NCBI GenBank assembly: GCA_012839355.1
Contig: DUNK01000005.1
Span: forward strand, 1 to 40,318
DNA from: Acholeplasma sp.
Lineage (GTDB): Bacteria; Bacillota_I; Bacilli_A; Acholeplasmatales; UBA5453
Direction of reading: 5' to 3'
DNA: 40,318 nucleotides
The translations under genes were made by a program, and so were the position numbers. Within the stretch, counting starts at the first letter, position 1, and each line of letters starts with the position of its first letter. Positions 12,369-19,806 of this stretch are shown in pieces. The notes below the pieces were generated by a model. That model was not told where the DNA came from and made no database searches. It saw only the letters and a program-made list of their open reading frames with translations.

Positions 12369-12690
12369 AATTAGCTTTTTCTGTTTCTTCTGAGTCTTTT
12401 TTAGGTGCTGCATCAGCTGCTTTTTCAACTTTAGGTTCTTCCTTTTTTGCTGGAGCTGCAGTTGCCTTTTTAGGCTCCTTGTCTGACTCTTGCATACCAT
12501 AACGTTTTTTGAATCTTTCTACTCTACCAGCTGCTTGTACATATGTTTCTTTCCCAGTATAAAAGGGATGACATTGTGAACAAACCTCAACACGAATTTC
12601 TTTCGCTGTTGATCCTACTTCAAATGTCTCGCCGCAATTAACACAAGTAACTGTCGTTTTTTGATATGTTGGATGAATTCCTTTTTTCAT
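12367..12690 (-). CDS. rpmE: 50S ribosomal protein L31 (zinc-type) with Lys/Ala-rich tail
   Basis: 107 residues from the chosen start [20 protein letters not shown]. An earlier in-frame ATG at 12711 exists, but its first codons contain AAGGAGT, the obvious ribosome binding site for the ATG at 12690. Zinc-ribbon cysteines are kept (CVNCG and CSQCHPF), so this is the C+ form. The core ends near YGMQES; the remaining tail is rich in Lys, Ala and Glu, a low-complexity extension often seen on Mollicutes ribosomal proteins. A promoter and a short inverted repeat lie just upstream. Confidence 0.95.
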   Translation of the reverse strand: MKKGIHPTYQKTTVTCVNCGETFEVGSTAKEIRVEVCSQCHPFYTGKETYVQAAGRVERFKKRYGMQESDKEPKKATAAPAKKEEPKVEKAADAAPKKDSEETEKAN

Positions 12691-12746
12691 ACTCTCTACT
12701 CCTTCCGCCATGAACTTCTATAGTTCATAGTAAGTTCGCACGATTT

Positions 12747-12774
12747 ATTATAACACATTGAATATAAATTACAA
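12747..12774 (-). promoter_or_regulatory. Promoter of rpmE
   Basis: Minus strand TTGTAA (12769-12774), 16-bp spacer, TATAAT (12747-12752) preceded by TGT (extended -10). Between it and the start, GAACTT...AAGTTC forms a 6-bp inverted repeat around the leader, possibly autoregulatory (inference). Confidence 0.65.
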
Positions 12775-12787
12775 GCGTTTAATTTAA

Positions 12788-13324
12788 TTATTTTTGTGTT
12801 TCATCTTCTTCTGTTGGTTTGTTAGTAAATATTGGTTCGCCAACAATTAAAAGCCTTTTAGCAAAAAAACCCGTTATAATACCTGCTGGTATGCTTAATG
12901 CCAACATTATTGGTGCATAGTAAATTGAGGCCGGCAATAAAACAATAGCAGCAAGCAACTGACCAACAACGTGCATGAACGAACTAACTGCTGAAACCGC
13001 AACAATACTAAATATATTTATCTTTTTAAAGATTGCAATTACAAGTATTGAAACTACTCCACCAGATAAACTTAAAATAAATGTCGGTCCAAAACCTGAA
13101 GGACTTAATAGACCACCAAAAAATAGTCTTATTAAACCAACTGCTATTCCTTCTTTCCAACCATAAGCATAAAAGACTATTAAAATAATAATATTCGCAA
13201 AACCAATTTTAAAAGCTGTGCCTGGTATTAGTTGGATCATTGATTCAATTATATTAACTAATAATGCTATCGCAGTTAAGACCGAAAGTATTACTAGTTT
13301 TCTAACTCTTTCATTATTGTTCAT
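12788..13324 (-). CDS. Gx transporter family membrane protein (heptaprenyl diphosphate synthase component I family)
   Basis: 178 residues from ATG 13324 (a TTG at 13327 is less likely because the ATG forms a TGATG overlap with the preceding stop). About five hydrophobic segments, with the family pattern VNIIESMIQLIPGTAFKIGFAN, FGPTFILSLSGG and LLSPSGFG. Members are ECF-type S-component-like membrane proteins, often misnamed heptaprenyl diphosphate synthase component I. Encoded directly after NusG-II and ApbE proteins, an arrangement known from flavinylation and extracellular electron transfer loci. Substrate unknown. Confidence 0.8.
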   Translation of the reverse strand: MNNNERVRKLVILSVLTAIALLVNIIESMIQLIPGTAFKIGFANIIILIVFYAYGWKEGIAVGLIRLFFGGLLSPSGFGPTFILSLSGGVVSILVIAIFKKINIFSIVAVSAVSSFMHVVGQLLAAIVLLPASIYYAPIMLALSIPAGIITGFFAKRLLIVGEPIFTNKPTEEDETQK

Positions 13325-13836
13325 CAAATTACATCATCCAATTCATTCTTAGTAAATTTGATTGTAATAAAGTTTGGCAAACAAACAATTGGTACATCGT
13401 TTGATTCGCCTTGTTTACTACAAATATTATAAGGACTTGTCTCTTCAACAACTCTCATTTTCTTTGTTTTTTTATTGTAATAAATCTTAACATATCCTAA
13501 ATTTCCTTTGACAAAAAAGAACTCTTTATTATTAGTTTCATCTTTATAAATTAAGACTCCGTCACCTTCTTTTATTTGCTCGAAAACCTCACCTTTAACC
13601 ATTAGTTTTTCACCAGCAATTTCTGGCATTTCATCGGTTGTGTAACTAGCGGTTAATAGCGTAGTTTCGCCGCTTTCCATATTAACCTTAAACAGTGTTT
13701 GGTTATCATAAGCAACAATCGCTAATTCACCTTTAGGCTTTAATGCGTAGTAAAGAATGAACGCAATCCCAACAAGCAAAATAAGCGTTCCAATCAAGAT
13801 TAAGTCTCTCAAAATTTGGGGCTTTTTTTCTGTCAT
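13324..13836 (-). CDS. Membrane-anchored NusG domain II protein
   Basis: 170 residues. One N-terminal TM segment (about 13-32), then a beta-rich domain ending in ETSPYNICSKQGES...PIVCLPNFITIKF, the NusG domain II hallmark with two cysteines. Such stand-alone proteins commonly accompany ApbE and Gx transporters; their task is unclear. Its ATG overlaps the TGA of apbE and its TGA overlaps the next ATG, so the three genes are coupled. Confidence 0.82.
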   Translation of the reverse strand: MTEKKPQILRDLILIGTLILLVGIAFILYYALKPKGELAIVAYDNQTLFKVNMESGETTLLTASYTTDEMPEIAGEKLMVKGEVFEQIKEGDGVLIYKDETNNKEFFFVKGNLGYVKIYYNKKTKKMRVVEETSPYNICSKQGESNDVPIVCLPNFITIKFTKNELDDVI

Positions 13837-14924
13837 TTTATTTCTCCAACAATCTCATATTGTACAAAATCTTCTTCGCTTAAATTCGTTACGATAGAAT
13901 AGTCAAACAAATATAAAATATAGCCTATATCGTGTTCTTCTAAAAAGGAAATTGCATCTTCATCTGTCATTAAAAATACAGCCGTTGTATAGACATCTAA
14001 AAGTATACTATCATCGCCAACTAGTGTTACTTTATAAAATGTATTTACAGGCTCTAATGTAAATGGTGAAACAAGGTGATGTATTTTAGTATAATATCCT
14101 TCGTCATCATAAACATTTACGCTTTGTTGGGCGCTACCACTTGTTGCAATGTGCTTATTCCCACCAACGATATACCCTAACATTCCATCTTGGTATAAAT
14201 ATTTTTCACCTATTGAATTATCATCTTTAATATATGTTTTAATTGATTTCCCTTTTGGTGGTAAACCAATAGCAATCGATGATGAACCGGCATTTATTTT
14301 AAATCTTTTAATGCCTTTTTCTTCTTTTAAATAATCATAAGCAAGTTGTGTTGCATAACCTTTTGCGATTGCACCTAAATCTAACAACATCTTATCATCA
14401 TCTAAATAAACTGTGTTATTTTCTTTATTAATAATTACTTTGTTTAAGTCAGGTGTTGTATATGTAGATAAACTATCTAAAGCTGCTACATAAGCTTCTT
14501 TTGGTACAACTAAATAATTATGAGCGAGAGTTTTCCAAACTGCTGTAACCTCTCCTAAACCAATATTAAAATACCCATTTGTTTCTTCATTTAAACCAAT
14601 AGATAGTTCAAGCAATTCTATCAATTCTTCTCTTACTTCAATGGGGCCTACTTTTCTGTTTTCATTTATCACATAAATATTGTTTAAATTGTAATATGGG
14701 CTATTTTCATCTACTTCATTTCTTCTATGACTTGAAGTTAATTGACTATATAATGAAAAAATATCTTTAACACCTTCAAAAGCTCCCTTGCTTTTTTCAT
14801 ATAACTGAACAGTAATCACTGTCCCCATAGCATTAAAACTCTTTTCCTCTATGTATGTGCCACAAGATATTAAACTTACTAATGCGCTAATTAAAATAAA
14901 CATGCTAAATATTTTCTTTTTCAT
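13833..14924 (-). CDS. apbE: FAD:protein FMN transferase ApbE, lipoprotein
   Basis: 363 residues. Lipoprotein signal with lipobox LISC (Cys21). Family motifs: FNAMGT near the N-terminus, INAGSSSIAIG, LDLGAIAKGYATQLA and a C-terminal DxxTTAVFLM (here DVYTTA). Transfers FMN from FAD to a Thr in target proteins outside the membrane. Likely targets in this window are RnfD (T168) and RnfG (T155 and T422). First gene of the three-gene operon with NusG-II and Gx transporter; an extended -10 promoter lies at 14948. Confidence 0.93.
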   Translation of the reverse strand: MKKKIFSMFILISALVSLISCGTYIEEKSFNAMGTVITVQLYEKSKGAFEGVKDIFSLYSQLTSSHRRNEVDENSPYYNLNNIYVINENRKVGPIEVREELIELLELSIGLNEETNGYFNIGLGEVTAVWKTLAHNYLVVPKEAYVAALDSLSTYTTPDLNKVIINKENNTVYLDDDKMLLDLGAIAKGYATQLAYDYLKEEKGIKRFKINAGSSSIAIGLPPKGKSIKTYIKDDNSIGEKYLYQDGMLGYIVGGNKHIATSGSAQQSVNVYDDEGYYTKIHHLVSPFTLEPVNTFYKVTLVGDDSILLDVYTTAVFLMTDEDAISFLEEHDIGYILYLFDYSIVTNLSEEDFVQYEIVGEIK

Positions 14925-14947
14925 ATTAATAACCTCAATTCTTAAAT

Positions 14948-14956
14948 ATTATAACA
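14948..14956 (-). promoter_or_regulatory. Extended -10 of the apbE promoter
   Basis: TGTTATAAT on the minus strand, about 25 bp before the apbE ATG; no strong -35 is seen, in line with an extended -10 promoter. Divergent from the pdxS promoter. Confidence 0.5.
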
Positions 14957-14999
14957 TATTATAAATCAAACTTAATCTTTATGATTAAAAAGATAGTTA

Positions 15000-15008
15000 T
15001 GTTATAAT
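15000..15008 (+). promoter_or_regulatory. Extended -10 of the pdxS promoter
   Basis: TGTTATAAT on the plus strand, about 32 bp before the pdxS ATG, with GGAGG as ribosome binding site 10 bp before the start. The -35 is weak. Confidence 0.55.
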
Positions 15009-15040
15009 TATTATAGTATTTTACTGGAGGTTTACATTAA

Positions 15041-15865
15041 ATGAAAAAAGAGAGAAGCATTGAAGTTTTAATGAATAAGTTAAAGGGCGGAGTAATTATG
15101 GATGTTACTTCTCTAAGCGAAGCTAAAATAGCTAAAGAAGCTGGAGCGGTTGCTATTATGGTTTTAGAAAAGGTTCCTGCCGATATTAGAAAAGATGGCG
15201 GTATCGCTAGAATGAGTGACCCAAAACTTATTAAAGCAATAAGAGCTAATATAGATATTCCTATCATGGCTAAAGTAAGAATTGGCCATTTTACTGAAGC
15301 GCAAATCTTAGAAGCTTTAGATATAGATTTTATTGATGAAAGTGAAGTTTTAACAAGAGCTGATTATATGTATCATATCGATAAAAAGGCTTTTGAAACT
15401 CCGTTTGTGTGTGGTGCGAAAAACTTAGGCGAAGCATTAAGAAGAATAAACGAAGGAGCTTTAATGATTCGTACAAAAGGTGAGGCTGGTACCGGTGATG
15501 TTAGCCAAGCAGTTAATCACATAAGAACTATCACAAATGAAATTAAAAACTTAAAACATCTAAGCGGATTTGCTGAAAAAGAAAACGTTCCATTAGAACT
15601 AGTAAAAAATGTAAAAGATAGTGGCAGACTCCCTGTCTTAAACTTTGCCGCAGGCGGCATTGCTACTCCTGCTGATGCAGCATTGATGATGCAACTAGGC
15701 TGTGATGGTATATTTGTCGGTTCAGGTATATTTAAATCAAGCAATCCAGCAAAAATGGCAAAAGCAATCGTAGACGCAACCAAACACTATAATGATAATA
15801 AAAAACTTGCTGAAATAAGCGAAGGTTTAGGCGCAGCAATGTCAGGAATAGATCTGGCTAAATAA
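15041..15865 (+). CDS. pdxS: Pyridoxal 5'-phosphate synthase lyase subunit PdxS
   Basis: 274 residues, somewhat shorter than the usual ~290, lacking the C-terminal LLPEQRMQERGW-type tail. Catalytic residues appear intact: D21, K78 (IMAKVRIGH) and K146 ([10 protein letters not shown]), plus [20 protein letters not shown]. Condenses ribose 5-phosphate, glyceraldehyde 3-phosphate and ammonia to PLP. The glutaminase partner PdxT is normally the next gene but is not found here; the gene ends in its own terminator. PLP is the cofactor of GlyA in this window. Single-gene transcription unit on the plus strand. Confidence 0.96.
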   Translation: MKKERSIEVLMNKLKGGVIMDVTSLSEAKIAKEAGAVAIMVLEKVPADIRKDGGIARMSDPKLIKAIRANIDIPIMAKVRIGHFTEAQILEALDIDFIDESEVLTRADYMYHIDKKAFETPFVCGAKNLGEALRRINEGALMIRTKGEAGTGDVSQAVNHIRTITNEIKNLKHLSGFAEKENVPLELVKNVKDSGRLPVLNFAAGGIATPADAALMMQLGCDGIFVGSGIFKSSNPAKMAKAIVDATKHYNDNKKLAEISEGLGAAMSGIDLAK

Positions 15866-15883
15866 TTATATATCTAAAGAGAA

Positions 15884-15911
15884 AAACGAGAAATAGTTTC
15901 TCGTTTTTTTT
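15884..15911 (+). terminator. Terminator of pdxS
   Basis: Perfect 10-bp stem AAACGAGAAA / TTTCTCGTTT, 3-nt loop TAG, followed by a T run. Confidence 0.9.
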
Positions 15912-15958
15912 ATAATACCTACAATATGAACTTATAAAATAAGCATCTAACCTTATAT

Positions 15959-15970
15959 TACCTATCGGTA
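15959..15970. promoter_or_regulatory. Distal hipBA operator-like palindrome
   Basis: TACCTATCGGTA: half-sites TACC and GGTA separated by 4 bp, identical in layout to the site at 16058. Lies 99 bp upstream of that copy. A degenerate version TTCCTTTTCGGTAA is at 16007-16020. Confidence 0.55.
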
Positions 15971-16026
15971 TTATTAGTTAAAATAAACGCATTATTATAA
16001 TTTTTATTCCTTTTCGGTAAAATTTG

Positions 16027-16055
16027 TTGCTTTTAAGCTTTAATGTTAGTATAAT
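16027..16055 (+). promoter_or_regulatory. hipBA promoter
   Basis: TTGCTT (16027-16032), 17-bp spacer, TATAAT (16050-16055). The -10 is directly followed by the proximal operator palindrome. Confidence 0.6.
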
Positions 16056-16057
16056 TA

Positions 16058-16069
16058 TACCGAGAGGTA
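16058..16069. promoter_or_regulatory. Proximal hipBA operator-like palindrome over the ribosome binding site
   Basis: TACCGAGAGGTA, same TACC-N4-GGTA layout as 15959. It sits between the -10 box and the ATG at 16075 and includes the purine-rich ribosome binding site, so a bound HipB would block the transcription start (inference). Confidence 0.6.
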
Positions 16070-16074
16070 ATATT

Positions 16075-16278
16075 ATGGATGTGAAAACAATCGGAAAATT
16101 AGTTAGAAACAAACGAAAAAAATTAAATATCACACAAGCTTATTTAGCCGCAGCAGCCAATACTGGTGTGCGTTTTATTAGCGATTTAGAAAACGGCAAA
16201 CCTACTATTGAACTTGGAAAAGTGCTTCATGTTTTAAAGACCCTTAACATTAAACTTGAGGTAATTGATAATGACTAG
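16075..16278 (+). CDS. hipB: HipB-like XRE-family antitoxin
   Basis: 67 residues from ATG 16075, chosen because GAGAGGTAAT precedes it; an upstream in-frame ATG at 16024 overlaps the promoter. Helix-turn-helix: IGKLVRNKRKKLNITQAYLAAAANTGVRFISDLENGK, typical of HipB/XRE proteins, followed by KVLHVLKTLNIKLEV as in HipB. It would neutralise HipA and repress its own operon through the TACC-N4-GGTA sites. Overlaps hipA by 8 bp. Confidence 0.88.
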   Translation: MDVKTIGKLVRNKRKKLNITQAYLAAAANTGVRFISDLENGKPTIELGKVLHVLKTLNIKLEVIDND

Positions 16279-17452
16279 ATTATTGAATGTATACATGAAT
16301 AAAAATAAAGTTGGTGTATTAAAAGAAAAAAATGGCAAAACATTTTCTTTTTCATATGATCATAATAGTAAAAGTTTTATTTCTTTATCTATGAAAAGTT
16401 TGGATAAAGAATATGATGATAAAGTAGTGCGTCCATTTTTAGAAAACCTTCTTCCGGAAGGCAAGATTATCGATTATATCGCTAAAGTGCATTTAGTCTC
16501 TAAAAATAATCCCTTTTCTTTGTTATCAAAAATAGGTGAAGATTGTGCTGGCGCCATTTCTTTTACTAATAATGATGTTTTTGTTTCACAACCTTTAAAC
16601 TATTTACCTAAAGATGATTTTTTATCTTTACTTGAAAATAACGAAAAGGGGCTTTCTTACTATAAAAAAGGCATGAGACTTTCTTTGGCTGGTGCACAAG
16701 ATAAAATATCCTTGTTAATTAAAGATGGCAATTACTATTTGCCTAGTTTTGATAATCCTTCCACTCATATAGTTAAATTTAATAGTCCAAATTTCCCTAG
16801 TTTGCTTATTAACGAGTTTTTTGTAACAAAGCTTGCTAATAAATTAAAAATCTCTGTTTCATTAATTGATTACATAAATGAACCATACCCACACTTAATT
16901 ATAGAAAGATATGATAGATCTAACAATTTAAGGATTCACCAAGAAGACTTTTGTCAAATATTGAGCGTCAGACCGCATAATAAATATCAAAAGGAAGGCG
17001 GCCCAAGTTTTAAAAATATAGTGGAAATTATAAACAAAGACTTATCAAATCCAGCACTAAATATAATCAATCTTTCACGCATCTTAATATTCAATTATCT
17101 TATAGGTAATTGCGACTATCACTCTAAAAATATTTCAGTTTTATATAAAGACGACTTAAACTTAAGCCCTTTTTATGATTTATTATCAACATATATCTAC
17201 GATGATTTGTCTAAAGATATGGCGATGTCAATTAATAAAATATATAACATTGATTTAATCACCAAAGAAGACATAATCAAAGAATTTGATAGTTGGGGTA
17301 TTCACGGGAAAAACATGTTTTCTTTAATTATGAAAGAGTTTAACAATATCATTCCAATTGCAAAAAGCATAGTAAACGATACTAAATATCATCAAACCGA
17401 ACTATTAAAAATAGTAGATATCATTGAAAAAAACTACAACAAAATTATTTAA
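16271..17452 (+). CDS. hipA: HipA-like serine/threonine kinase toxin
   Basis: 393 residues from the ATG at 16271 (a TTG at 16265 is weaker). N-terminal HipA_N domain (VYMNKNKVGVLKEKNG ... FLENLLPEG), SLAGAQDKISLL (138-148), ATP-lysine region HIVKF (K169), catalytic loop GNCDYHSKN (279-287, D282 and N287) and metal-binding LSPFYDLLS (D303). All key kinase residues are present, so the toxin may be active. E. coli HipA phosphorylates GltX; the target here is unknown. Transcribed with hipB; a bidirectional terminator follows. Likely a mobile module inserted between housekeeping genes on the minority strand. Confidence 0.92.
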   Translation: MTRLLNVYMNKNKVGVLKEKNGKTFSFSYDHNSKSFISLSMKSLDKEYDDKVVRPFLENLLPEGKIIDYIAKVHLVSKNNPFSLLSKIGEDCAGAISFTNNDVFVSQPLNYLPKDDFLSLLENNEKGLSYYKKGMRLSLAGAQDKISLLIKDGNYYLPSFDNPSTHIVKFNSPNFPSLLINEFFVTKLANKLKISVSLIDYINEPYPHLIIERYDRSNNLRIHQEDFCQILSVRPHNKYQKEGGPSFKNIVEIINKDLSNPALNIINLSRILIFNYLIGNCDYHSKNISVLYKDDLNLSPFYDLLSTYIYDDLSKDMAMSINKIYNIDLITKEDIIKEFDSWGIHGKNMFSLIMKEFNNIIPIAKSIVNDTKYHQTELLKIVDIIEKNYNKII

Positions 17453-17462
17453 TATTTAAAAC

Positions 17463-17511
17463 AAGCCCTTTAAGTTCTACAACAAACTTTAAAGGGCTTA
17501 TTTCTTTTTTT
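17463..17511. terminator. Bidirectional terminator between hipA and the Na/Pi transporter gene
   Basis: AAGCCCTTTAAAGTT-type inverted repeat (AAGCCCTTTAAG ... CTTTAAAGGGCTT) with T run on the plus side and A-rich sequence on the left. The genes on both sides converge here. Confidence 0.8.
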
Positions 17512-17518
17512 CTATTAT

Positions 17519-19141
17519 TTAACTCTTAGCGTGTGCGATAAAGTTCATATGATCAGCTGCACGCTCTAAGTTTGAAACTAAATTGATTAATACCGGGCTT
17601 GAATCAGGCGAACAAACTCCTTCTTCTAACCTTGCAATATGAGATTCAATAATTGTTCTTCTAAGTTCGTCTACTTTATCTTCTAATTCATCAACTAGTT
17701 CTAACTTTTCATATGATGGCGAATTAAACGCATCTAACATAGCGATAAATAGGTTTTCAATCACTTCAAACATATGTTTTAAATCTTCTACGGCAACATC
17801 GGTAAAATGAAGTTTTTCATACACATATGTGTCTGTATATTTTGTTAAGTTATCTGCTAAATCGCCAATTCTTTCTAAATCATTTACTGTATGATATAAT
17901 GCTGAAACTTCTAATTTTTCATTAAATCTTAAGTTTTCGCCAGACAACTTAACTAAATAGGATGTAATTTGTTTATTAATTCTATTAGTGTTTCTAATCT
18001 TCGTTTGAATTGTTTCTTTTCCTGTTACATCTTTATTGATAAAGGAATGAAAACCACTCCTTAAACAATCCATTGCGTTTTCTGCCATAACTGTCGTTTC
18101 TTTTTTAAGTTGATGAATTGCGATTGATGGTGTTTGCAGCAATCTTTCATCTAAAACAACATTTTTAACCTCTAATCCTTCTTTATCAGGAATTAATCTT
18201 TCACTAATCTTAACAAATACTTTCGCAAAAGGTAAAAATAAAAACGAACAAGTTAAATTAAAGAGTGTATGGAACATTGCTATTTGCGTTGCTTCTTTTG
18301 TAAATGCTATCCCTAAAAAGTCATCTTTAAATCCTGGAAGAGCAAGTAAAATTATAAAGAATATCGCGCTACCAAACACATTGAAAAGCAAGTGAATTAA
18401 CGATGCTCTTCTAGCATTAGTGTTTGCTCCTATTGACGATAACATTGCTGTGACTGTTGTACCAATGTTTGTTCCTAAAATAATATATAAAGGCGCGTTC
18501 CCGCCACCGCCAATCGTCATGCCGGCAATTGACATTGAAATAATAATTGCAGTAATTGCACTGCTACTTTGAAAGATTGCAGTAATTGCAGCACCTATTA
18601 ATAATAGTAAAAGCGGATTTGAAAGAGATGTTAATAAATTAGTAATCTCCGGTGAATCTTTAAATGCATCCATTGAACTACTTAATAAATGTAACGCAAT
18701 AAAAACAACACCTAAACCAGCTAAAACATTTCCAATTACTTTTGTTCTATCTTTTTTAGCTAATAATGTCATAAAAGCTCCAATAAATGCAAACAACATC
18801 GCAAATATAACAAAGTCAAAAGCTTGAAGTGATGCTATTTGAGCAGTAACTGTTGTCCCAACATTCGCCCCCATAATAATTGCAGTTGCTTGAAGTAATG
18901 TTAATACCCCAGCATTAACAAGTCCTACTACCATTACCGTAGTAATACTTGAAGATTGGACAATTGCTGTTGTCCCTAAACCTATCCCAAACCCAATTAA
19001 TCTATTATTGGTCGTTTTGTTGAACATTTCTTCTAGTTTAGTGTTAGCAATTTTTCTCATATTACCAGATAGCATTGCCATACCGATTAATAATGCTCCC
19101 ACTCCACCTAACATTAATAAAATTGCTTCTAAATACTGCAT
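17519..19141 (-). CDS. Na/Pi cotransporter family protein with PhoU-like domain
   Basis: 540 residues. The N-terminal half has about eight hydrophobic segments and the two inverted Na_Pi_cotrans repeats with QSSS motifs (VQSSSITTVM at 61-70 and FQSSSAITAI), plus GANVGTTVTA and GTNIGTTVTA. The C-terminal ~200 residues are helical and PhoU-like (EKLEVSALYHTVNDLERIGDLADN). Imports phosphate with sodium (family knowledge). It lies 145 bp downstream of rnfB, so it may use a sodium gradient built by Rnf (inference). The leader contains two palindromes. Confidence 0.92.
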   Translation of the reverse strand: MQYLEAILLMLGGVGALLIGMAMLSGNMRKIANTKLEEMFNKTTNNRLIGFGIGLGTTAIVQSSSITTVMVVGLVNAGVLTLLQATAIIMGANVGTTVTAQIASLQAFDFVIFAMLFAFIGAFMTLLAKKDRTKVIGNVLAGLGVVFIALHLLSSSMDAFKDSPEITNLLTSLSNPLLLLLIGAAITAIFQSSSAITAIIISMSIAGMTIGGGGNAPLYIILGTNIGTTVTAMLSSIGANTNARRASLIHLLFNVFGSAIFFIILLALPGFKDDFLGIAFTKEATQIAMFHTLFNLTCSFLFLPFAKVFVKISERLIPDKEGLEVKNVVLDERLLQTPSIAIHQLKKETTVMAENAMDCLRSGFHSFINKDVTGKETIQTKIRNTNRINKQITSYLVKLSGENLRFNEKLEVSALYHTVNDLERIGDLADNLTKYTDTYVYEKLHFTDVAVEDLKHMFEVIENLFIAMLDAFNSPSYEKLELVDELEDKVDELRRTIIESHIARLEEGVCSPDSSPVLINLVSNLERAADHMNFIAHAKS

Positions 19142-19152
19142 ACTTTTACCTA

Positions 19153-19171
19153 ATACTCAAAAAATGAGTAT
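19153..19171. repeat. Inverted repeat in the Na/Pi gene leader
   Basis: ATACTCA-AAAAA-TGAGTAT, a perfect 7-bp stem with 5-nt loop, 12 bp before the start codon. It could be a small regulatory hairpin or operator; no ribosome binding site of usual strength is visible in front of the start. Confidence 0.5.
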
Positions 19172-19180
19172 ATAACATTA

Positions 19181-19206
19181 GCACATGTGCGCGCGCACAC
19201 ATGTGC
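19181..19206. repeat. 26-bp alternating purine-pyrimidine palindrome
   Basis: GCACATGTG, CGCGCGCA core, CACATGTGC: 26 consecutive bases alternate purine and pyrimidine and the ends are inverted repeats. In a genome this AT-rich such a GC-rich Z-DNA-prone run stands out. It lies in the leader of the Na/Pi gene after rnfB and may also act as a hairpin. Confidence 0.7.
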
Positions 19207-19285
19207 CAGTATTCCTTTCTTTATAGTTTTCACTTATATATTATATAATATCTTTTAAAGTTTTTTAAAGTTTACAAATTCTTTT

Positions 19286-19603
19286 TTATATTTTTATAAC
19301 AACTGCCGAACCATCTTCATTTGGATTGTTTTTTAAATATTCCATAATAGGATTAAAGTTTTCATCGCGTTTGCCTGGTTTACAACGAGATAAGTTGCCT
19401 GCTTCACCATTTACGATTTCAGTTGCGAAAGCATGACAGCTTGGCGTTCCACACGCTCCACAATTATAACCTGGCAAGAGTGCTTCTACTTCGCCTATTC
19501 TTTTATCTTCTTCTACTTGTAAATATTGACTTGCTAAAGCTAATATTACTCCAAAAATTAGTCCGATTGCGCCTATAATTAATGTTGACCATAAAATTGT
19601 CAT
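19286..19603 (-). CDS. rnfB: Minimal RnfB (TM helix plus one FeS domain)
   Basis: 105 residues against about 190-330 in other RnfB proteins. One N-terminal TM segment (about 5-26), then the FeS domain with C48, C51, C56 and C74 (CGACGTPSC ... C). The ferredoxin-like 2[4Fe-4S] part that normally follows is absent, and the 140 bp after the stop hold no coding remnant, so the short form is not a fresh frameshift. RnfB normally accepts electrons from ferredoxin. Its ATG overlaps the TGA of the small CxxCH protein. Last gene of the rnf operon. Confidence 0.85.
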   Translation of the reverse strand: MTILWSTLIIGAIGLIFGVILALASQYLQVEEDKRIGEVEALLPGYNCGACGTPSCHAFATEIVNGEAGNLSRCKPGKRDENFNPIMEYLKNNPNEDGSAVVIKI

Positions 19604-19806
19604 AGTGAGTTTTCCTCCTTAAATTCGATTATTACTTCTTCAGGAATTAAATGTTGTCGTTTAGCGTGACATCCTGAACAAGTTTGAGCTTCTTCATATC
19701 TTTCTTGTAACTCTTCAGGAATTGGTGTTTTTTCATTAGCCGTATAACTAATAAAATATACCGATACCACTAATACTATTATTCCAATTATTACTAAATA
19801 GATCAT
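19600..19806 (-). CDS. Small membrane-anchored CxxCH protein in the rnf operon
   Basis: 68 residues, not recognised as a named family. One TM segment (about 2-20), a charged stretch, then QTCSGCHAKRQ with C43, C46 and H47, i.e. a CxxCH motif as in c-type haem sites, though a metal or disulfide site is equally possible since no cytochrome maturation gene is seen here. Between rnfA and rnfB with overlaps on both sides (TAATG with rnfA, ATGA with rnfB), so it is surely co-translated with the complex. May supply a redox or assembly function missing from the short RnfB (inference). Confidence 0.8.
   Translation of the reverse strand: MIYLVIIGIIVLVVSVYFISYTANEKTPIPEELQERYEEAQTCSGCHAKRQHLIPEEVIIEFKEENSL

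Noticed and set aside
12300-12500. Lys/Gln-rich 66-codon frame
   Set aside because: Out-of-frame shadow of the low-complexity tail of rpmE and its terminator.
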